From: Polycladomyces abyssicola
GTDB lineage: Bacteria > Bacillota > Bacilli > Thermoactinomycetales > JIR-001
Assembly (NCBI RefSeq): GCF_018326425.1
Contig: NZ_AP024601.1
Span: 1,910,001-1,974,000, forward strand
DNA: 64,000 nucleotides
Reading direction: 5' to 3'
The notes under the pieces: model-generated
Told to the model about the DNA's origin: nothing
The model's database searches: none
What the model saw: the letters and a program-made list of their open reading frames with translations, nothing else
Translations under genes and position numbers: made by a program
Part shown: piece by piece, positions 45,633-54,651 of the stretch
How positions within the stretch are numbered: the stretch's first letter is position 1
How the letters are laid out: each line of letters begins with the position of its first letter

Positions 45633-46842
45633 AGGGCATGAACAAATCTTGCAATACCAATGTCATCGCACCGATCGCCGCACCGTTGTCCCCCAGTCGG
45701 GAACGCATGATGGCGACATCTCTGGCTGCGGCGGAGAGTGCCCGTTCTCTTACGGTTTTTTGGAGCGGCTCCAATACGAAGTGACCGGCGCGTGACACAC
45801 CACCGCTCAAGATGATGCGGGAGGGATTGAGTGTATTGATCAGGTTGGCGAGACCGATTCCCAGATAACGGCCCGCATCAGCCAACACTTCGATGGCCAA
45901 TTCATCTCCTTGCTGAGCAGCCTGGTGGACCATCTCCCCGGTCAACCGTTCCGTCTCCCCTTTTACCCACTCCGCCAACACAGTGGATCGACCTCGTCTG
46001 ATCGCCTCTCTTACCCGGGACAGAATGGCCGGACCTGCCGCCAGCGCCTCCAGACATCCCACATTGCCACAACCGCACTTCGGACCGTTCAGGTCTATGG
46101 TGGTATGTCCAATCTCACCTGCAGCATACGACGGTCCACGATATAACTCGTGATTCAAGATAATCCCGGCACCGATCCCCGTCCCCACATGCACGCAAAT
46201 GAAATCGGCGATATCTTTTCCCAACCCAAACCAACTTTCCCCCAAAGCGAGTGCCCGTACATCGTTCTCCACTTCGACGGGCAGTTGAAACGCTTGTTCC
46301 AATTGATCTTTCAAGGGCAAATCCCGGATATTGAGATTGGGGGCAAAAATGGACACCCCCTTCTCAGTGTCAACCAAACCGTGCATCCCCACCCCGATTC
46401 CCAAACAAGGGCGGGTCTGGAGATCTATGTGATCCAACAATTGGCGGATTGCCCCCCGGACGAGATCAACAAACGCTTCAGCAGTCGGTTCAGGCGGAAC
46501 CTCTACATGTACGGTATGTTGAACCTCACCCTCCAAGTTGACCGCCACGCCCCGTATTCTTTTCGCACCTGCGTAGATGCCGATAACGGTGAATGCATCG
46601 GCGTTGATCTTCAACATGATCGGCTTTCTGCCACCTGTCGATTCACCCAATTCCGCCTCGATCACCAGCTTGGACTCCAATAGTTCGCCGACGATATTGG
46701 TCACCGTGGGCGGCGTCAATTTGGTCATCTTGGCAATCTCCGCTCTGGAAATGGGGCCGTGAAGCCGAATCATATTCAGGATGGTTGACTTATTGAGCGT
46801 CTTCATCCACCGGAAACTTCCCACTTGAATCGTCCGCGGCAC
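45622..46842 (-). CDS. ROK-family transcriptional regulator
   Basis: A 406-residue XylR/NagC-type repressor. A winged HTH (about residues 20-75, ISRAEIAKMTKLTPPTVTNIV) is followed by a ROK sugar-binding domain with GVGMHGLVD, VENDVRALALGE and the zinc motif CGCGNVGC. A GTG start at 46842 has AAGGAG 8 nt upstream. It is last in the galT-galK-galE-M24 operon, so it most likely senses galactose or a derivative and controls that operon. Confidence 0.9.
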   Translation of the reverse strand: MPRTIQVGSFRWMKTLNKSTILNMIRLHGPISRAEIAKMTKLTPPTVTNIVGELLESKLVIEAELGESTGGRKPIMLKINADAFTVIGIYAGAKRIRGVAVNLEGEVQHTVHVEVPPEPTAEAFVDLVRGAIRQLLDHIDLQTRPCLGIGVGMHGLVDTEKGVSIFAPNLNIRDLPLKDQLEQAFQLPVEVENDVRALALGESWFGLGKDIADFICVHVGTGIGAGIILNHELYRGPSYAAGEIGHTTIDLNGPKCGCGNVGCLEALAAGPAILSRVREAIRRGRSTVLAEWVKGETERLTGEMVHQAAQQGDELAIEVLADAGRYLGIGLANLINTLNPSRIILSGGVSRAGHFVLEPLQKTVRERALSAAARDVAIMRSRLGDNGAAIGAMTLVLQDLFMPSYA

Positions 46843-46865
46843 GGCTGTAACTCCTTCCCAGATCG

Positions 46866-47999
46866 TTAGGGTATCACCAAAATATCTGGCCGTTGGAAGA
46901 CTTGTCCATCTCTCTCCATTATAATATACGGCCAATTTCCGGTGTGGGTGAGAAAGTGATTCCCTTGTTTATCCACCCATATCGTATCTTCTGATTTGAT
47001 ACCCGGCAGTGAGGGATTCCAAGTAAACGCCTGATGCAGTTGCACCACCCCCTCACAGTCCGGTGTCGCCAAAAACTCACGGGTCGCATACCCGGTTGGA
47101 CCGCCCTGATGAAGATATCGCCAATCATCCGGATGTCCCACCCGGCGGTATGCCTCGATGCCCGCCCGCAACACTTCCCGGATCGGGACTCCGGGACGGG
47201 TGGCGAGATTCATGGTCAAATCGATCTCAGCCAGTTTCCGACGACGGTCCGACAGCGTTTTCGGCAGGGGACCGAAGTGGACCAAACGCGTCACATTGGC
47301 CACCAATCCCCACTTTTCCGCACAGAGGACCAACATGGCGTATCGCCTGAGTGGTTTGGCGGTAGGGATAGGATGACGGTAGCGGAACACACGCTCATCT
47401 GTGGCCACCAGGATCACCTGAGGCAATATGCCGTGCAGCAAAATCTTCTCCGCCAGACGGGATTGAATCTCCCATTCGCTCATCCCCGGTCGGACTTCCC
47501 GGCAAGTCTCCTCAACAGCCCACGCCGCCTGCCAGCAGAGCCATGAGTAGCGCCGGATTTCCTCTTCCTCCAGCACATAGGTCAACTGAAACAATGAATC
47601 CCCCATATAGACTGCGCTTTCGATACCCAATGCATCCGGCCATACATCAGCCCCGATCTTTTTCCCCGCACATAAGCGGCGAAGAGTGGGCAACACTCCC
47701 TCGGTCCATTCCGGAGCGATCATCTCAAATCCCAGTCCCGCCAACTCTTCCTCTTCGATCCGGTCAGACTCCATTCGCGTCGTTACACATATTGCCCGAT
47801 CGGGAAAAATCAGTAGATCGGCAACCCCCTCTTCCGTTGACCAGACGATATGATTGCATCGTCCCATGGTCAGCCATGCGAAACTGCGCCGTTTTCGCAA
47901 CAGGACACCATCCAGTCCGTTTTGTTCCGCCCATCTGCGAAGTCGGTCGATACGCTCTTGGACGATGGCAAACGGCTCCGCTTCAACCGCTTTTGTCAT
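46866..47999 (-). CDS. M24 (pita-bread) protein with missing metal ligands
   Basis: A 377-residue protein with the creatinase-like N-terminal domain (about 1-150) and the M24 fold (about 160-377). The five metal ligands expected in aminopeptidase P/prolidase are mostly gone: the VDxG and SDITR aspartates read LCAEKWG and ANVTR, the HGxGHG histidine reads HQGGPTG, and the TxEPG glutamate reads TWNPS; only the last (SEDTIWV) remains. It is probably not a dinuclear-metal peptidase. It may be a creatinase-like metal-free hydrolase or a binding protein. ATG overlaps the galE stop (ATGA). Confidence 0.8.
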   Translation of the reverse strand: MTKAVEAEPFAIVQERIDRLRRWAEQNGLDGVLLRKRRSFAWLTMGRCNHIVWSTEEGVADLLIFPDRAICVTTRMESDRIEEEELAGLGFEMIAPEWTEGVLPTLRRLCAGKKIGADVWPDALGIESAVYMGDSLFQLTYVLEEEEIRRYSWLCWQAAWAVEETCREVRPGMSEWEIQSRLAEKILLHGILPQVILVATDERVFRYRHPIPTAKPLRRYAMLVLCAEKWGLVANVTRLVHFGPLPKTLSDRRRKLAEIDLTMNLATRPGVPIREVLRAGIEAYRRVGHPDDWRYLHQGGPTGYATREFLATPDCEGVVQLHQAFTWNPSLPGIKSEDTIWVDKQGNHFLTHTGNWPYIIMERDGQVFQRPDILVIP

Positions 48000-48997
48000 C
48001 CGCGAATCTCCTCTTTTCTGTATCCGTTTGGGTGGGATCGGTGCCATGCCCAGGCTGTGGTGATCATCGTGTCCAAATCCTCATATTGCGGTCGCCATCC
48101 CAGCTCTTCCCGCGCCTTCCGGGAGGATGCGATCAGCACGGCCGGATCTCCCGGTCGGCGTGGTGCCACACGCGTGGGGATGGGGTGTCCGGTGATTTCC
48201 CGGGCGCGTTCTACCACCTGTTTCACGGAGAAACCGGTTCCACTTCCCAGATTGTAAATACCGCTTTTCCCCGTTTCCCGCAATTTCTCCAATGCCAACC
48301 GATGCGCCTGCGCCAAATCCATCACATGTACATAATCACGAATGCAAGTGCCGTCATCGGTCGGATAATCATAGCCAAAAATGGACAATGCCTCCCTTTG
48401 GCCGAGGGCCACTTGCAGTACGATCGGGATCAGGTGGGTTTCCGGATCATGATCCTCGCCGATGTGACCGTCCGGATGCGCACCTGCCGCGTTGAAATAC
48501 CGCAGGGAAACAAAACGCAATCCATAGGCCCGTTCGCACCATCCCATCATCTTTTCGATGGCCAGCTTGGTTTCGCCGTATGCATTGGTCGGTTCGGTCG
48601 GGTCCGTCTCCTGAATGGGGATCTGTCTGGGCTCACCGTACGTGGCGGCAGTCGACGAAAAGACGATGTGCTTCACTCCGTGTTCCATCATCTTCGTCAA
48701 CAGGATTTGTGCGGCCGTTACATTGTTGTCGTAGTAGGCCAACGGATCTTTCATTGAATCACCGACCAGGGAGTATGCGGCGAAATGAACCACCGCTTCT
48801 ACATCGTACCGGCGGAAAATCTGGTCCAACAGTTCGCGGTCACGTACATCGCCTTGGATAAAAATCGGCGCCAGCACCGCATCCCGATGGCCTTTTTCCA
48901 GATTGTCCAGCACAATCACTTCTTCTCCGTGATCCAACAGTTCGCATACTGTGTGACTGCCGATATAACCGGCACCGCCTGTTACGAGAATCGCCAT
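47996..48997 (-). CDS. galE: UDP-glucose 4-epimerase
   Basis: Interconverts UDP-galactose and UDP-glucose in the Leloir pathway. The 333-residue extended SDR has NAD loop TGGAGYIGS (about residues 6-14), the Ser/Thr of FSSTAATYG and the catalytic YGETK. GAGGAGG lies about 11 nt before the ATG, within galK; the two genes overlap by 16 nt. Confidence 0.96.
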   Translation of the reverse strand: MAILVTGGAGYIGSHTVCELLDHGEEVIVLDNLEKGHRDAVLAPIFIQGDVRDRELLDQIFRRYDVEAVVHFAAYSLVGDSMKDPLAYYDNNVTAAQILLTKMMEHGVKHIVFSSTAATYGEPRQIPIQETDPTEPTNAYGETKLAIEKMMGWCERAYGLRFVSLRYFNAAGAHPDGHIGEDHDPETHLIPIVLQVALGQREALSIFGYDYPTDDGTCIRDYVHVMDLAQAHRLALEKLRETGKSGIYNLGSGTGFSVKQVVERAREITGHPIPTRVAPRRPGDPAVLIASSRKAREELGWRPQYEDLDTMITTAWAWHRSHPNGYRKEEIRG

Positions 48998-50175
48998 GAT
49001 GTGAAAACCTCCTCACTTACCTCGTGTGCACCGTCTCCGATCTCCGCCGTATAAAAAGTGGGTGTCAATCCCGTCTGCCTTTCATACTGTTTTCCGACTT
49101 CCTCTTGAAACGTCCCCAACGCATCCAGGTGTACCAAACTGACCGTGCATCCACCAAATCCCGCTCCCGTCATACGCGTGCCGATGCATCCATCCACCTG
49201 TCGAGCCGCATCAAACAGCGCATCCAGCTCTTTTCCGGTCACTTCGTACAAATCGCGTAAAGATTCATGCGATTGCATCATCAATCGGCCAAACGCGATC
49301 AAATCCCCTTGCTCCAACGCTTCCACGGATGCATGGACACGGGCGTTTTCCTCTACCACGTGTGTCAGCCGCTTTCGAATTGTTGGATCGGACACCCGCT
49401 CCCGCACCCGTTGCCACGTGTCCACATCTACCTCACCCAAACAAGTAGCGTTTTCCAACCAGGGGCGGATTTGCCGAAATCCTTCCTCACACTCGGCACG
49501 ACGTTCGTTATATTTGGAATCGGCCAGTTCGCGCGGTTTGTTGGTATGAGTGATGACCAACCGGTAATCGCCCAATTCCAACGGAGCGTACCTGTACCGC
49601 AGGGTGTCACAATGCAGCAGGATGGCGTGATCTTTTCGTCCCATACCAGAGGCGAATTGATCCATGATCCCGCATTGGACACCGATGAAACGGTTTTCCG
49701 CACGTTGCGCCATTTTGACCAGCTCCACCATCGGCCAGTCCGTTCCGGCCAACGCTTGACAAGCCACCGCTGTGGCCATCTCGATGGAAGCCGAGGAGGA
49801 CAACCCCGATCCCATCGGAATATTGCCGTGAAACAGCATGTCTGCTCCGTCCATTTGGACACCCTGCTCCAAAAACTGGCGGATGATTCCTTTGGGATAA
49901 TTGGCCCAACCGTCTTCCGAACGGTATCGGATCTCATCCACACGACAGTGGACTTCCCGTTCCATCTGGCGTGATGCGAATCGAAACCAACCATCTCTGC
50001 GTGGACGAACCATTACCCATGTGCCGAACGTCAGCGCCGCCGGAAAAACGTAACCACCCGTGTAATCGGTATGTTCTCCGATCAGATTCACCCTTCCCGG
50101 CGCAAAAAAGACGCGAACCTCACCTCCATCGCCAAACCGCCGTTCAAACTCGCTGAACCAATTTTCACCCGCCAT
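48982..50175 (-). CDS. galK: Galactokinase
   Basis: Phosphorylates galactose to galactose-1-phosphate. The 397-residue GHMP kinase has the galactokinase signature GRVNLIGEHTDYTGG (about residues 27-41), ATP loop PMGSGLSSSAS and the C-terminal GAGFGGCTVSL. The start codon directly follows the galT stop, with GGAGGGG upstream. Confidence 0.96.
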   Translation of the reverse strand: MAGENWFSEFERRFGDGGEVRVFFAPGRVNLIGEHTDYTGGYVFPAALTFGTWVMVRPRRDGWFRFASRQMEREVHCRVDEIRYRSEDGWANYPKGIIRQFLEQGVQMDGADMLFHGNIPMGSGLSSSASIEMATAVACQALAGTDWPMVELVKMAQRAENRFIGVQCGIMDQFASGMGRKDHAILLHCDTLRYRYAPLELGDYRLVITHTNKPRELADSKYNERRAECEEGFRQIRPWLENATCLGEVDVDTWQRVRERVSDPTIRKRLTHVVEENARVHASVEALEQGDLIAFGRLMMQSHESLRDLYEVTGKELDALFDAARQVDGCIGTRMTGAGFGGCTVSLVHLDALGTFQEEVGKQYERQTGLTPTFYTAEIGDGAHEVSEEVFTSWRFS

Positions 50176-51156
50176 TTAAGCACTCCGCCCCTCCTTTTCC
50201 AGATACCGGCGGTACGCTTCCCTCATCTGCTCCGCCGTTTGTTCGACAGCATTGGGGTTACAGGCCGCCCATGCTCCCATTTCCGAAGAAGCATAATATT
50301 TCAGTTTATTACGGTCGCGCAACGGTGGATAAAATTCGATGTGAAAATGATAGTACGCTTCCACATCGTCCCCGTTGACCGGACGTTGATGCAGCACCAT
50401 CATGTAGGGGAACAACCGATCGAACAGTGTATCCATCGTACCGGTCATGTGTTTGAGCATCTCGGACAAATCCCGTTTCTCCTTCCGCGTGAAATCCGGC
50501 AAGGCGGTTTTGTGACTTTTGCTCACGATAAACAATCCGTAAGGGTAGTCGGTGAAAAAGGGAAGATACGCCAGAAATGAATCATTCTCGGCGATCACCC
50601 GTTGCCTAAACGCCTGTTCCTCCCGGTTCATATCGCAAATCAGGCAACGGCCGGTCCGTTCGTGATGTTTTTGGCAATTGGCCAATTCCGTGCGGATTTT
50701 GAGCGGCATTTGCGAATAGGCATAAATTTGACCGTGTGGGTGGGGCATGGTCACGCCACATTCCTCTCCGCGGTTTTCAAAGATCAACACATACTGGTGC
50801 GCAGGATCCTTACCCAACTCGATAAACCGCTCCGTCCACAGATCGACCAGCTTTTCGATATGATTCACCGACAGCTGGGGCAAAGTGACCGTATGTTCCG
50901 GAGAATACAAAATCACTTCGCATTTGCCGCGGGCTTTTCTGGTTTGGTAGAGTGATGAGCCGACCGGGTCCGGCTCCGGCGGATCGGGCATCAACGCCGG
51001 AAAATCGTTATCGTAGGCATAGACATCATAATCATCGGGCACCTTCCCCGACCCCGGGCAAAACGGACAAAAGTCCTTGGGCATGGTCGGTCGGTGCGAA
51101 CGGTTGCTCGCCACCATGGTCCAATCATCCAACAGCGGATTGTATCGGAGTTCCAC
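50176..51156 (-). CDS. galT: Galactose-1-phosphate uridylyltransferase
   Basis: Exchanges UMP between UDP-glucose and galactose-1-phosphate. The 326-residue class I enzyme has the active-site MPHPHGQIYAY and a zinc site (CPFCPGSGK near the N-terminus). A GTG start at 51156 has AGGGGAG 8 nt upstream. It is the first gene of the gal operon, behind a promoter with cre and an A/T operator. Confidence 0.96.
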   Translation of the reverse strand: MELRYNPLLDDWTMVASNRSHRPTMPKDFCPFCPGSGKVPDDYDVYAYDNDFPALMPDPPEPDPVGSSLYQTRKARGKCEVILYSPEHTVTLPQLSVNHIEKLVDLWTERFIELGKDPAHQYVLIFENRGEECGVTMPHPHGQIYAYSQMPLKIRTELANCQKHHERTGRCLICDMNREEQAFRQRVIAENDSFLAYLPFFTDYPYGLFIVSKSHKTALPDFTRKEKRDLSEMLKHMTGTMDTLFDRLFPYMMVLHQRPVNGDDVEAYYHFHIEFYPPLRDRNKLKYYASSEMGAWAACNPNAVEQTAEQMREAYRRYLEKEGRSA

Positions 51157-51174
51157 CTGACTTACTCCCCTCTA

Positions 51175-51195
51175 ACTTAAATTAATTAATTATGT
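51175..51195. promoter_or_regulatory. A/T-rich operator candidate before galT
   Basis: A 21-bp imperfect palindrome (ACTTAA...TTATGT) just downstream of the galT -10 box. Position and size fit a ROK repressor operator; the ROK gene closes this operon. Confidence 0.5.
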
Positions 51196-51201
51196 ATCTT
51201 T

Positions 51202-51230
51202 ATGATAAAGCGCTTTCTTTTATTTGTAAA
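51202..51230 (-). promoter_or_regulatory. gal operon promoter
   Basis: On the minus strand TTTACA (51230-51225), 17 nt, TATCAT (51207-51202), some 46 nt upstream of galT. It overlaps the cre-like site. Confidence 0.7.
51205..51219. promoter_or_regulatory. cre-like CcpA site
   Basis: Centred on GAAAGCGCTTTA, it matches 8 of the 10 fixed positions of the Bacillus cre consensus and covers the -10/spacer of the galT promoter, a classic place for catabolite repression. Confidence 0.6.
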
Positions 51231-51256
51231 GCAGATTTTTTTGACAATAATGACAG

Positions 51257-51293
51257 AAAAAACGTCCACTCATCGTTTGGGATGAGTGGACGT
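51257..51293 (-). terminator. pgi terminator
   Basis: A perfect 13-bp stem (51262-51274 with 51281-51293) followed on the minus strand by six T. It insulates the gal promoter from pgi. Confidence 0.92.
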
Positions 51294-51369
51294 TGAAATC
51301 CGGATCAGAGCCTGTTTGATGAGACTCAGCCACATATTGGGGTTCTGTCTGATCTTCCCGGCGGTATGG

Positions 51370-52725
51370 TTATCCGTTCAGCCGTTTCAGCAGACGTTCC
51401 CGTTCGGATTCGAACCCGGGTTTACCCAAGAGCGCAAACATATTTTTCTTGTAAGCTTCCACACCGGGTTGGTCAAACGGGTTGACTCCGAGCAGATAAC
51501 CGCTGATGCCGCACGCTTTTTCGAAGAAGTACACAAGTTGGCCGAAATAATAAGGAGAGACTTCCGGCACTTCCACTACCAGATTGGGCACACCACCGTC
51601 GGTGTGAGCCAAAAGCGTTCCTTCCATCGCTTTTTTGTTCACAAAGTCCATCGTTTGACCGGCCAGATAGTTCAGTCCGTCCAGGTTGTCCTCGTCGGAC
51701 TGGATGGTCAGATCCACCCGGGGTTGGTCGATTCGGATCACGGTCTCAAAGATGTTGCGCAATCCTTCTTGGATGTATTGTCCCATTGAATGCAAATCGG
51801 TTGTAAAGTCGACAGCGGCCGGGAAAATGCCTTTCTGGTCTTTCCCCTCACTCTCACCGTACAATTGCTTCCACCATTCGGCGAAATAATGGAACGACGG
51901 CTCATAGTTGACCAAAAGCTCCGTCGTTTTGCCTTTTCGATAAAGCGCGTTGCGAACCGCTGCATACTGGTAGCTCGGGTTTTCCGCCAGCACGGGGTTG
52001 CGGTACGCTTCCGCGGCATCTCGGGCACCGGCCATCATCGCTTCGATGTCCACTCCGCTCACAGCGATCGGCAACAGCCCCACCGCCGTCAAAACGGAGT
52101 AACGCCCGCCGACGTCATCCGGGATAACGAACGTCTCATATCCTTCAGCATCAGCCAGTTGTTTCAGGGCACCTTTGGCCCGGTCGGTGGTGGCGTAAAT
52201 GCGCCGACGTGCTTCTTCTTTGCCATAACGTTTTTCCATGTATTCACGGAAGAACCGGAACGCAATGGCCGGTTCCGTCGTCGTGCCCGATTTGGAAATC
52301 ACGTTGACACTGATATCCTTTCCTTCCAACAGCTCCAGCAAGTGAGCAGTGTACGTAGAACTGATGTGATGCCCGACGAAATAGATTTCGGGTGTTTTCC
52401 TCTTGTTCTTCGGCAATTGGTTATAAAAGCTGTGGGTCAACATTTCGATGGCGGCACGCGCGCCCAGATACGATCCGCCGATCCCGATCACGACCAAAGC
52501 GTCCGAGTCAGACTGGATCTTTTTCGCAGCATCCTGAATCCGGGTAAATTCGTCCCGGTCGTAGTCGAAGGGAAGATTTACCCATCCCAGAAAATCGTTA
52601 CCCGCCCCCGTACCGTTATGTAGGAGTTCATGTGCTGTCCGCACTGCCGGCTCCATCTGGGCAATCTCATGCTCTCCGATAAATGTCAATGCCTTCGAAT
52701 AGTCAAACGTCAAGTGTTTGGTCAT
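51370..52725 (-). CDS. pgi: Glucose-6-phosphate isomerase
   Basis: Interconverts glucose-6-phosphate and fructose-6-phosphate. The 451-residue protein has [23 protein letters not shown] (sugar-phosphate loop), [11 protein letters not shown] and the C-terminal [11 protein letters not shown] with the catalytic Lys. GGGGGGA lies upstream of the ATG. It is monocistronic, with a TATAAT box at 52807-52802, and links the product of the adjacent gal operon to glycolysis. Confidence 0.97.
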   Translation of the reverse strand: MTKHLTFDYSKALTFIGEHEIAQMEPAVRTAHELLHNGTGAGNDFLGWVNLPFDYDRDEFTRIQDAAKKIQSDSDALVVIGIGGSYLGARAAIEMLTHSFYNQLPKNKRKTPEIYFVGHHISSTYTAHLLELLEGKDISVNVISKSGTTTEPAIAFRFFREYMEKRYGKEEARRRIYATTDRAKGALKQLADAEGYETFVIPDDVGGRYSVLTAVGLLPIAVSGVDIEAMMAGARDAAEAYRNPVLAENPSYQYAAVRNALYRKGKTTELLVNYEPSFHYFAEWWKQLYGESEGKDQKGIFPAAVDFTTDLHSMGQYIQEGLRNIFETVIRIDQPRVDLTIQSDEDNLDGLNYLAGQTMDFVNKKAMEGTLLAHTDGGVPNLVVEVPEVSPYYFGQLVYFFEKACGISGYLLGVNPFDQPGVEAYKKNMFALLGKPGFESERERLLKRLNG

Positions 52726-52984
52726 TGCGCATCCCCCCCGTTATCCTTACTATTAAAGGACTCAATAGGTGAATTTGAGATTCCACCGCTTGCCACTCTT
52801 GATTATACTACAAATTTTTTGTTGCCCAAAAGAAATGTTCAGCAATACCGTCATCCATCCCAGAAAATACTTTTTTCATCAAATGAAGACCTCTATATCT
52901 TTATATCTCAACCAAACAACTTCACAAATGTGCTGTTTTTTCATATGATTATATACAATGTCGGATGTCCCAGGAGTGATGGAG

Positions 52985-53632
52985 ATGTTGGCGGCTATCA
53001 TTCACGGATGGGTTCTCGCTTTTGGTCTGATTATCCCGTTGGGTGCGCAAAACGTGTTTGTTTTTAACCAAGGCGCTCTGCAACCCAAATGGACCCGGTC
53101 GCTACCGGCCGTTTTGACCGCTTCCGTTTGCGATACCTTATTGATCGCATTGGCCGTAACAGGTGTATCGCTGGTGGTTCTTCAATGGGTATGGCTGAAA
53201 TGGACACTCTTCGGCGTCGGCTTTTTCTTTTTGTTGTATATGGGATGGAGCATCTGGCAGTCAGCACCCGATCCCGACTCCGAAAAAGAGTCTGCACCAC
53301 TGCCTCCGGTAAAACAGATCACGTTTGCCTTATCCGTCTCCCTGCTGAATCCTCACGCCATTCTGGACACCATCGGCGTGATCGGCACCAGCTCACTGCA
53401 GTACACGGGGATCGCTCGTTGGGCGTTTACAATTTCCTGCATCCTCGTTTCATGGGTGTGGTTTTTCTGTCTGTCCGTAGTTGGACGTACACTACGGACG
53501 CTGGACTCCGGCGGACGTTGGTTTCAGTGGATCAATCGCCTTTCGGCTTTGATCATCTGGGGGGTAGCCGCGATGATCGGCCAGCAACTGATCGTGGAGC
53601 TGGGAAAACACGCCGGAACAATGTCATGGTGA
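52985..53632 (+). CDS. LysE/ArgO-family amino-acid exporter
   Basis: A 215-residue protein with six predicted membrane segments, beginning AFGLIIPLGAQNVFVFNQG, the LysE/ArgO signature, and with SLLNPHAILDT in the middle. It probably exports lysine or arginine. Of three in-frame ATGs the one at 52985 has AGGAG 8 nt upstream. It is divergent from pgi and convergent with dapF, an enzyme of lysine synthesis. Confidence 0.88.
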   Translation: MLAAIIHGWVLAFGLIIPLGAQNVFVFNQGALQPKWTRSLPAVLTASVCDTLLIALAVTGVSLVVLQWVWLKWTLFGVGFFFLLYMGWSIWQSAPDPDSEKESAPLPPVKQITFALSVSLLNPHAILDTIGVIGTSSLQYTGIARWAFTISCILVSWVWFFCLSVVGRTLRTLDSGGRWFQWINRLSALIIWGVAAMIGQQLIVELGKHAGTMSW

Positions 53633-53692
53633 CACAAACCGCCGGATACAAACGGTCCGCAGAGATTGATCGATGGGTCGACGTACACAAAT

Positions 53693-53725
53693 GCCCGGGA
53701 GGAACCCCAAGGTATCCTCCCGGGC
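53693..53725. terminator. Strong hairpin between lysE and dapF
   Basis: A perfect 11-bp GC-rich stem (53693-53703 with 53715-53725) lies between converging genes. It lacks a long T-run on either strand. It probably works as a bidirectional terminator. Confidence 0.6.
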
Positions 53726-53780
53726 CAGAACATGTCTGATCCATATCAGTTGCATCACTTTCCCGGCTCGTTCCACGATC

Positions 53781-54629
53781 TCAAAAGGAAGCATCCGCCC
53801 CCAACCATTTTCCTTCAAACACCACTTCTGCCGGTCCGGTCATGTACACGTGGCCATCCGCTTCGCTCCACTCGATTTCCAGATCGCCCCCCCACAGGTG
53901 GACGATTACATGACGACCGGTCCGGCCTGTCAACACCGACGCCACCACAGATGCGCAGGCACCGCTGCCGCACGCCATGGTTTGGCCGGCACCACGTTCC
54001 CAAACCCGCATGTCCAGTTCTCTGTCAGACCGGACCGTGATGAATTCCACATTGGTTTTTTTGGGAAAGAACGGATGTACCTCGATCTTGGGCCCCCACT
54101 CTTCCACCGGAAAGCCGACGGCATCGTCCACGAAAATGACGGCATGCGGATTACCCATGGATACGGCGGTAATGTCAAATCGCCGTCCGTCCACTTCCAA
54201 TGGTTCTTCCACCACACGGTCTTTGCTGAGTGCGACAGGAATTTGCTCACCCTGCAACACGGGCACGCCCATATCCACCTTCACCCGATCCACCCGGCTA
54301 TCTGCTACATCCAGCCATACTCGCTGAATCCCGGCGCCGGTTTCCACGGTCAGCTCCTTTTTGGCTCCGGAGATGCATTCGTAGTAATATTTGGCCACGC
54401 ACCGCACCGCATTGCCGCATTGTTCCGCTTCGGAACCGTCGGCGTTGAAAATGCGCATTCGGAAATCGGCCCGCTCCGACGGCAGAATGAACACCAGACC
54501 GTCCGCTCCCACACCGCGATGACGATCACAAACGACCCGAGCCAGTTCCGTCGGAGATTCTTTCAACGGTTCTTTTTGGTATACCACCACAAAGTCGTTG
54601 CCCAATCCATGCATCTTGGTGAATTTCAT
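53781..54629 (-). CDS. dapF: Diaminopimelate epimerase
   Basis: Converts LL- to meso-diaminopimelate for lysine and peptidoglycan. The 282-residue protein has the N-terminal MHGLGNDF and both catalytic cysteines (AEQCGNAVRC and MACGSGACA). It starts 22 nt past the Ca2+ ATPase stop on the same strand, an unusual pairing. Confidence 0.96.
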   Translation of the reverse strand: MKFTKMHGLGNDFVVVYQKEPLKESPTELARVVCDRHRGVGADGLVFILPSERADFRMRIFNADGSEAEQCGNAVRCVAKYYYECISGAKKELTVETGAGIQRVWLDVADSRVDRVKVDMGVPVLQGEQIPVALSKDRVVEEPLEVDGRRFDITAVSMGNPHAVIFVDDAVGFPVEEWGPKIEVHPFFPKKTNVEFITVRSDRELDMRVWERGAGQTMACGSGACASVVASVLTGRTGRHVIVHLWGGDLEIEWSEADGHVYMTGPAEVVFEGKWLGADASF

Positions 54630-54651
54630 CGTGTTCCCCTTCTACGTCTAC

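Noticed and set aside
47543-48757. 404-codon plus-strand frame across galE and the M24 gene
   Set aside because: Spans the boundary of two clear genes on the other strand and has no protein features.
51303-51345. Inverted GATCAGA/TCTGATC pair between the pgi stop and its terminator
   Set aside because: Only 7-bp arms with a 30-nt loop and no T-run; too weak to call as a functional element by itself.
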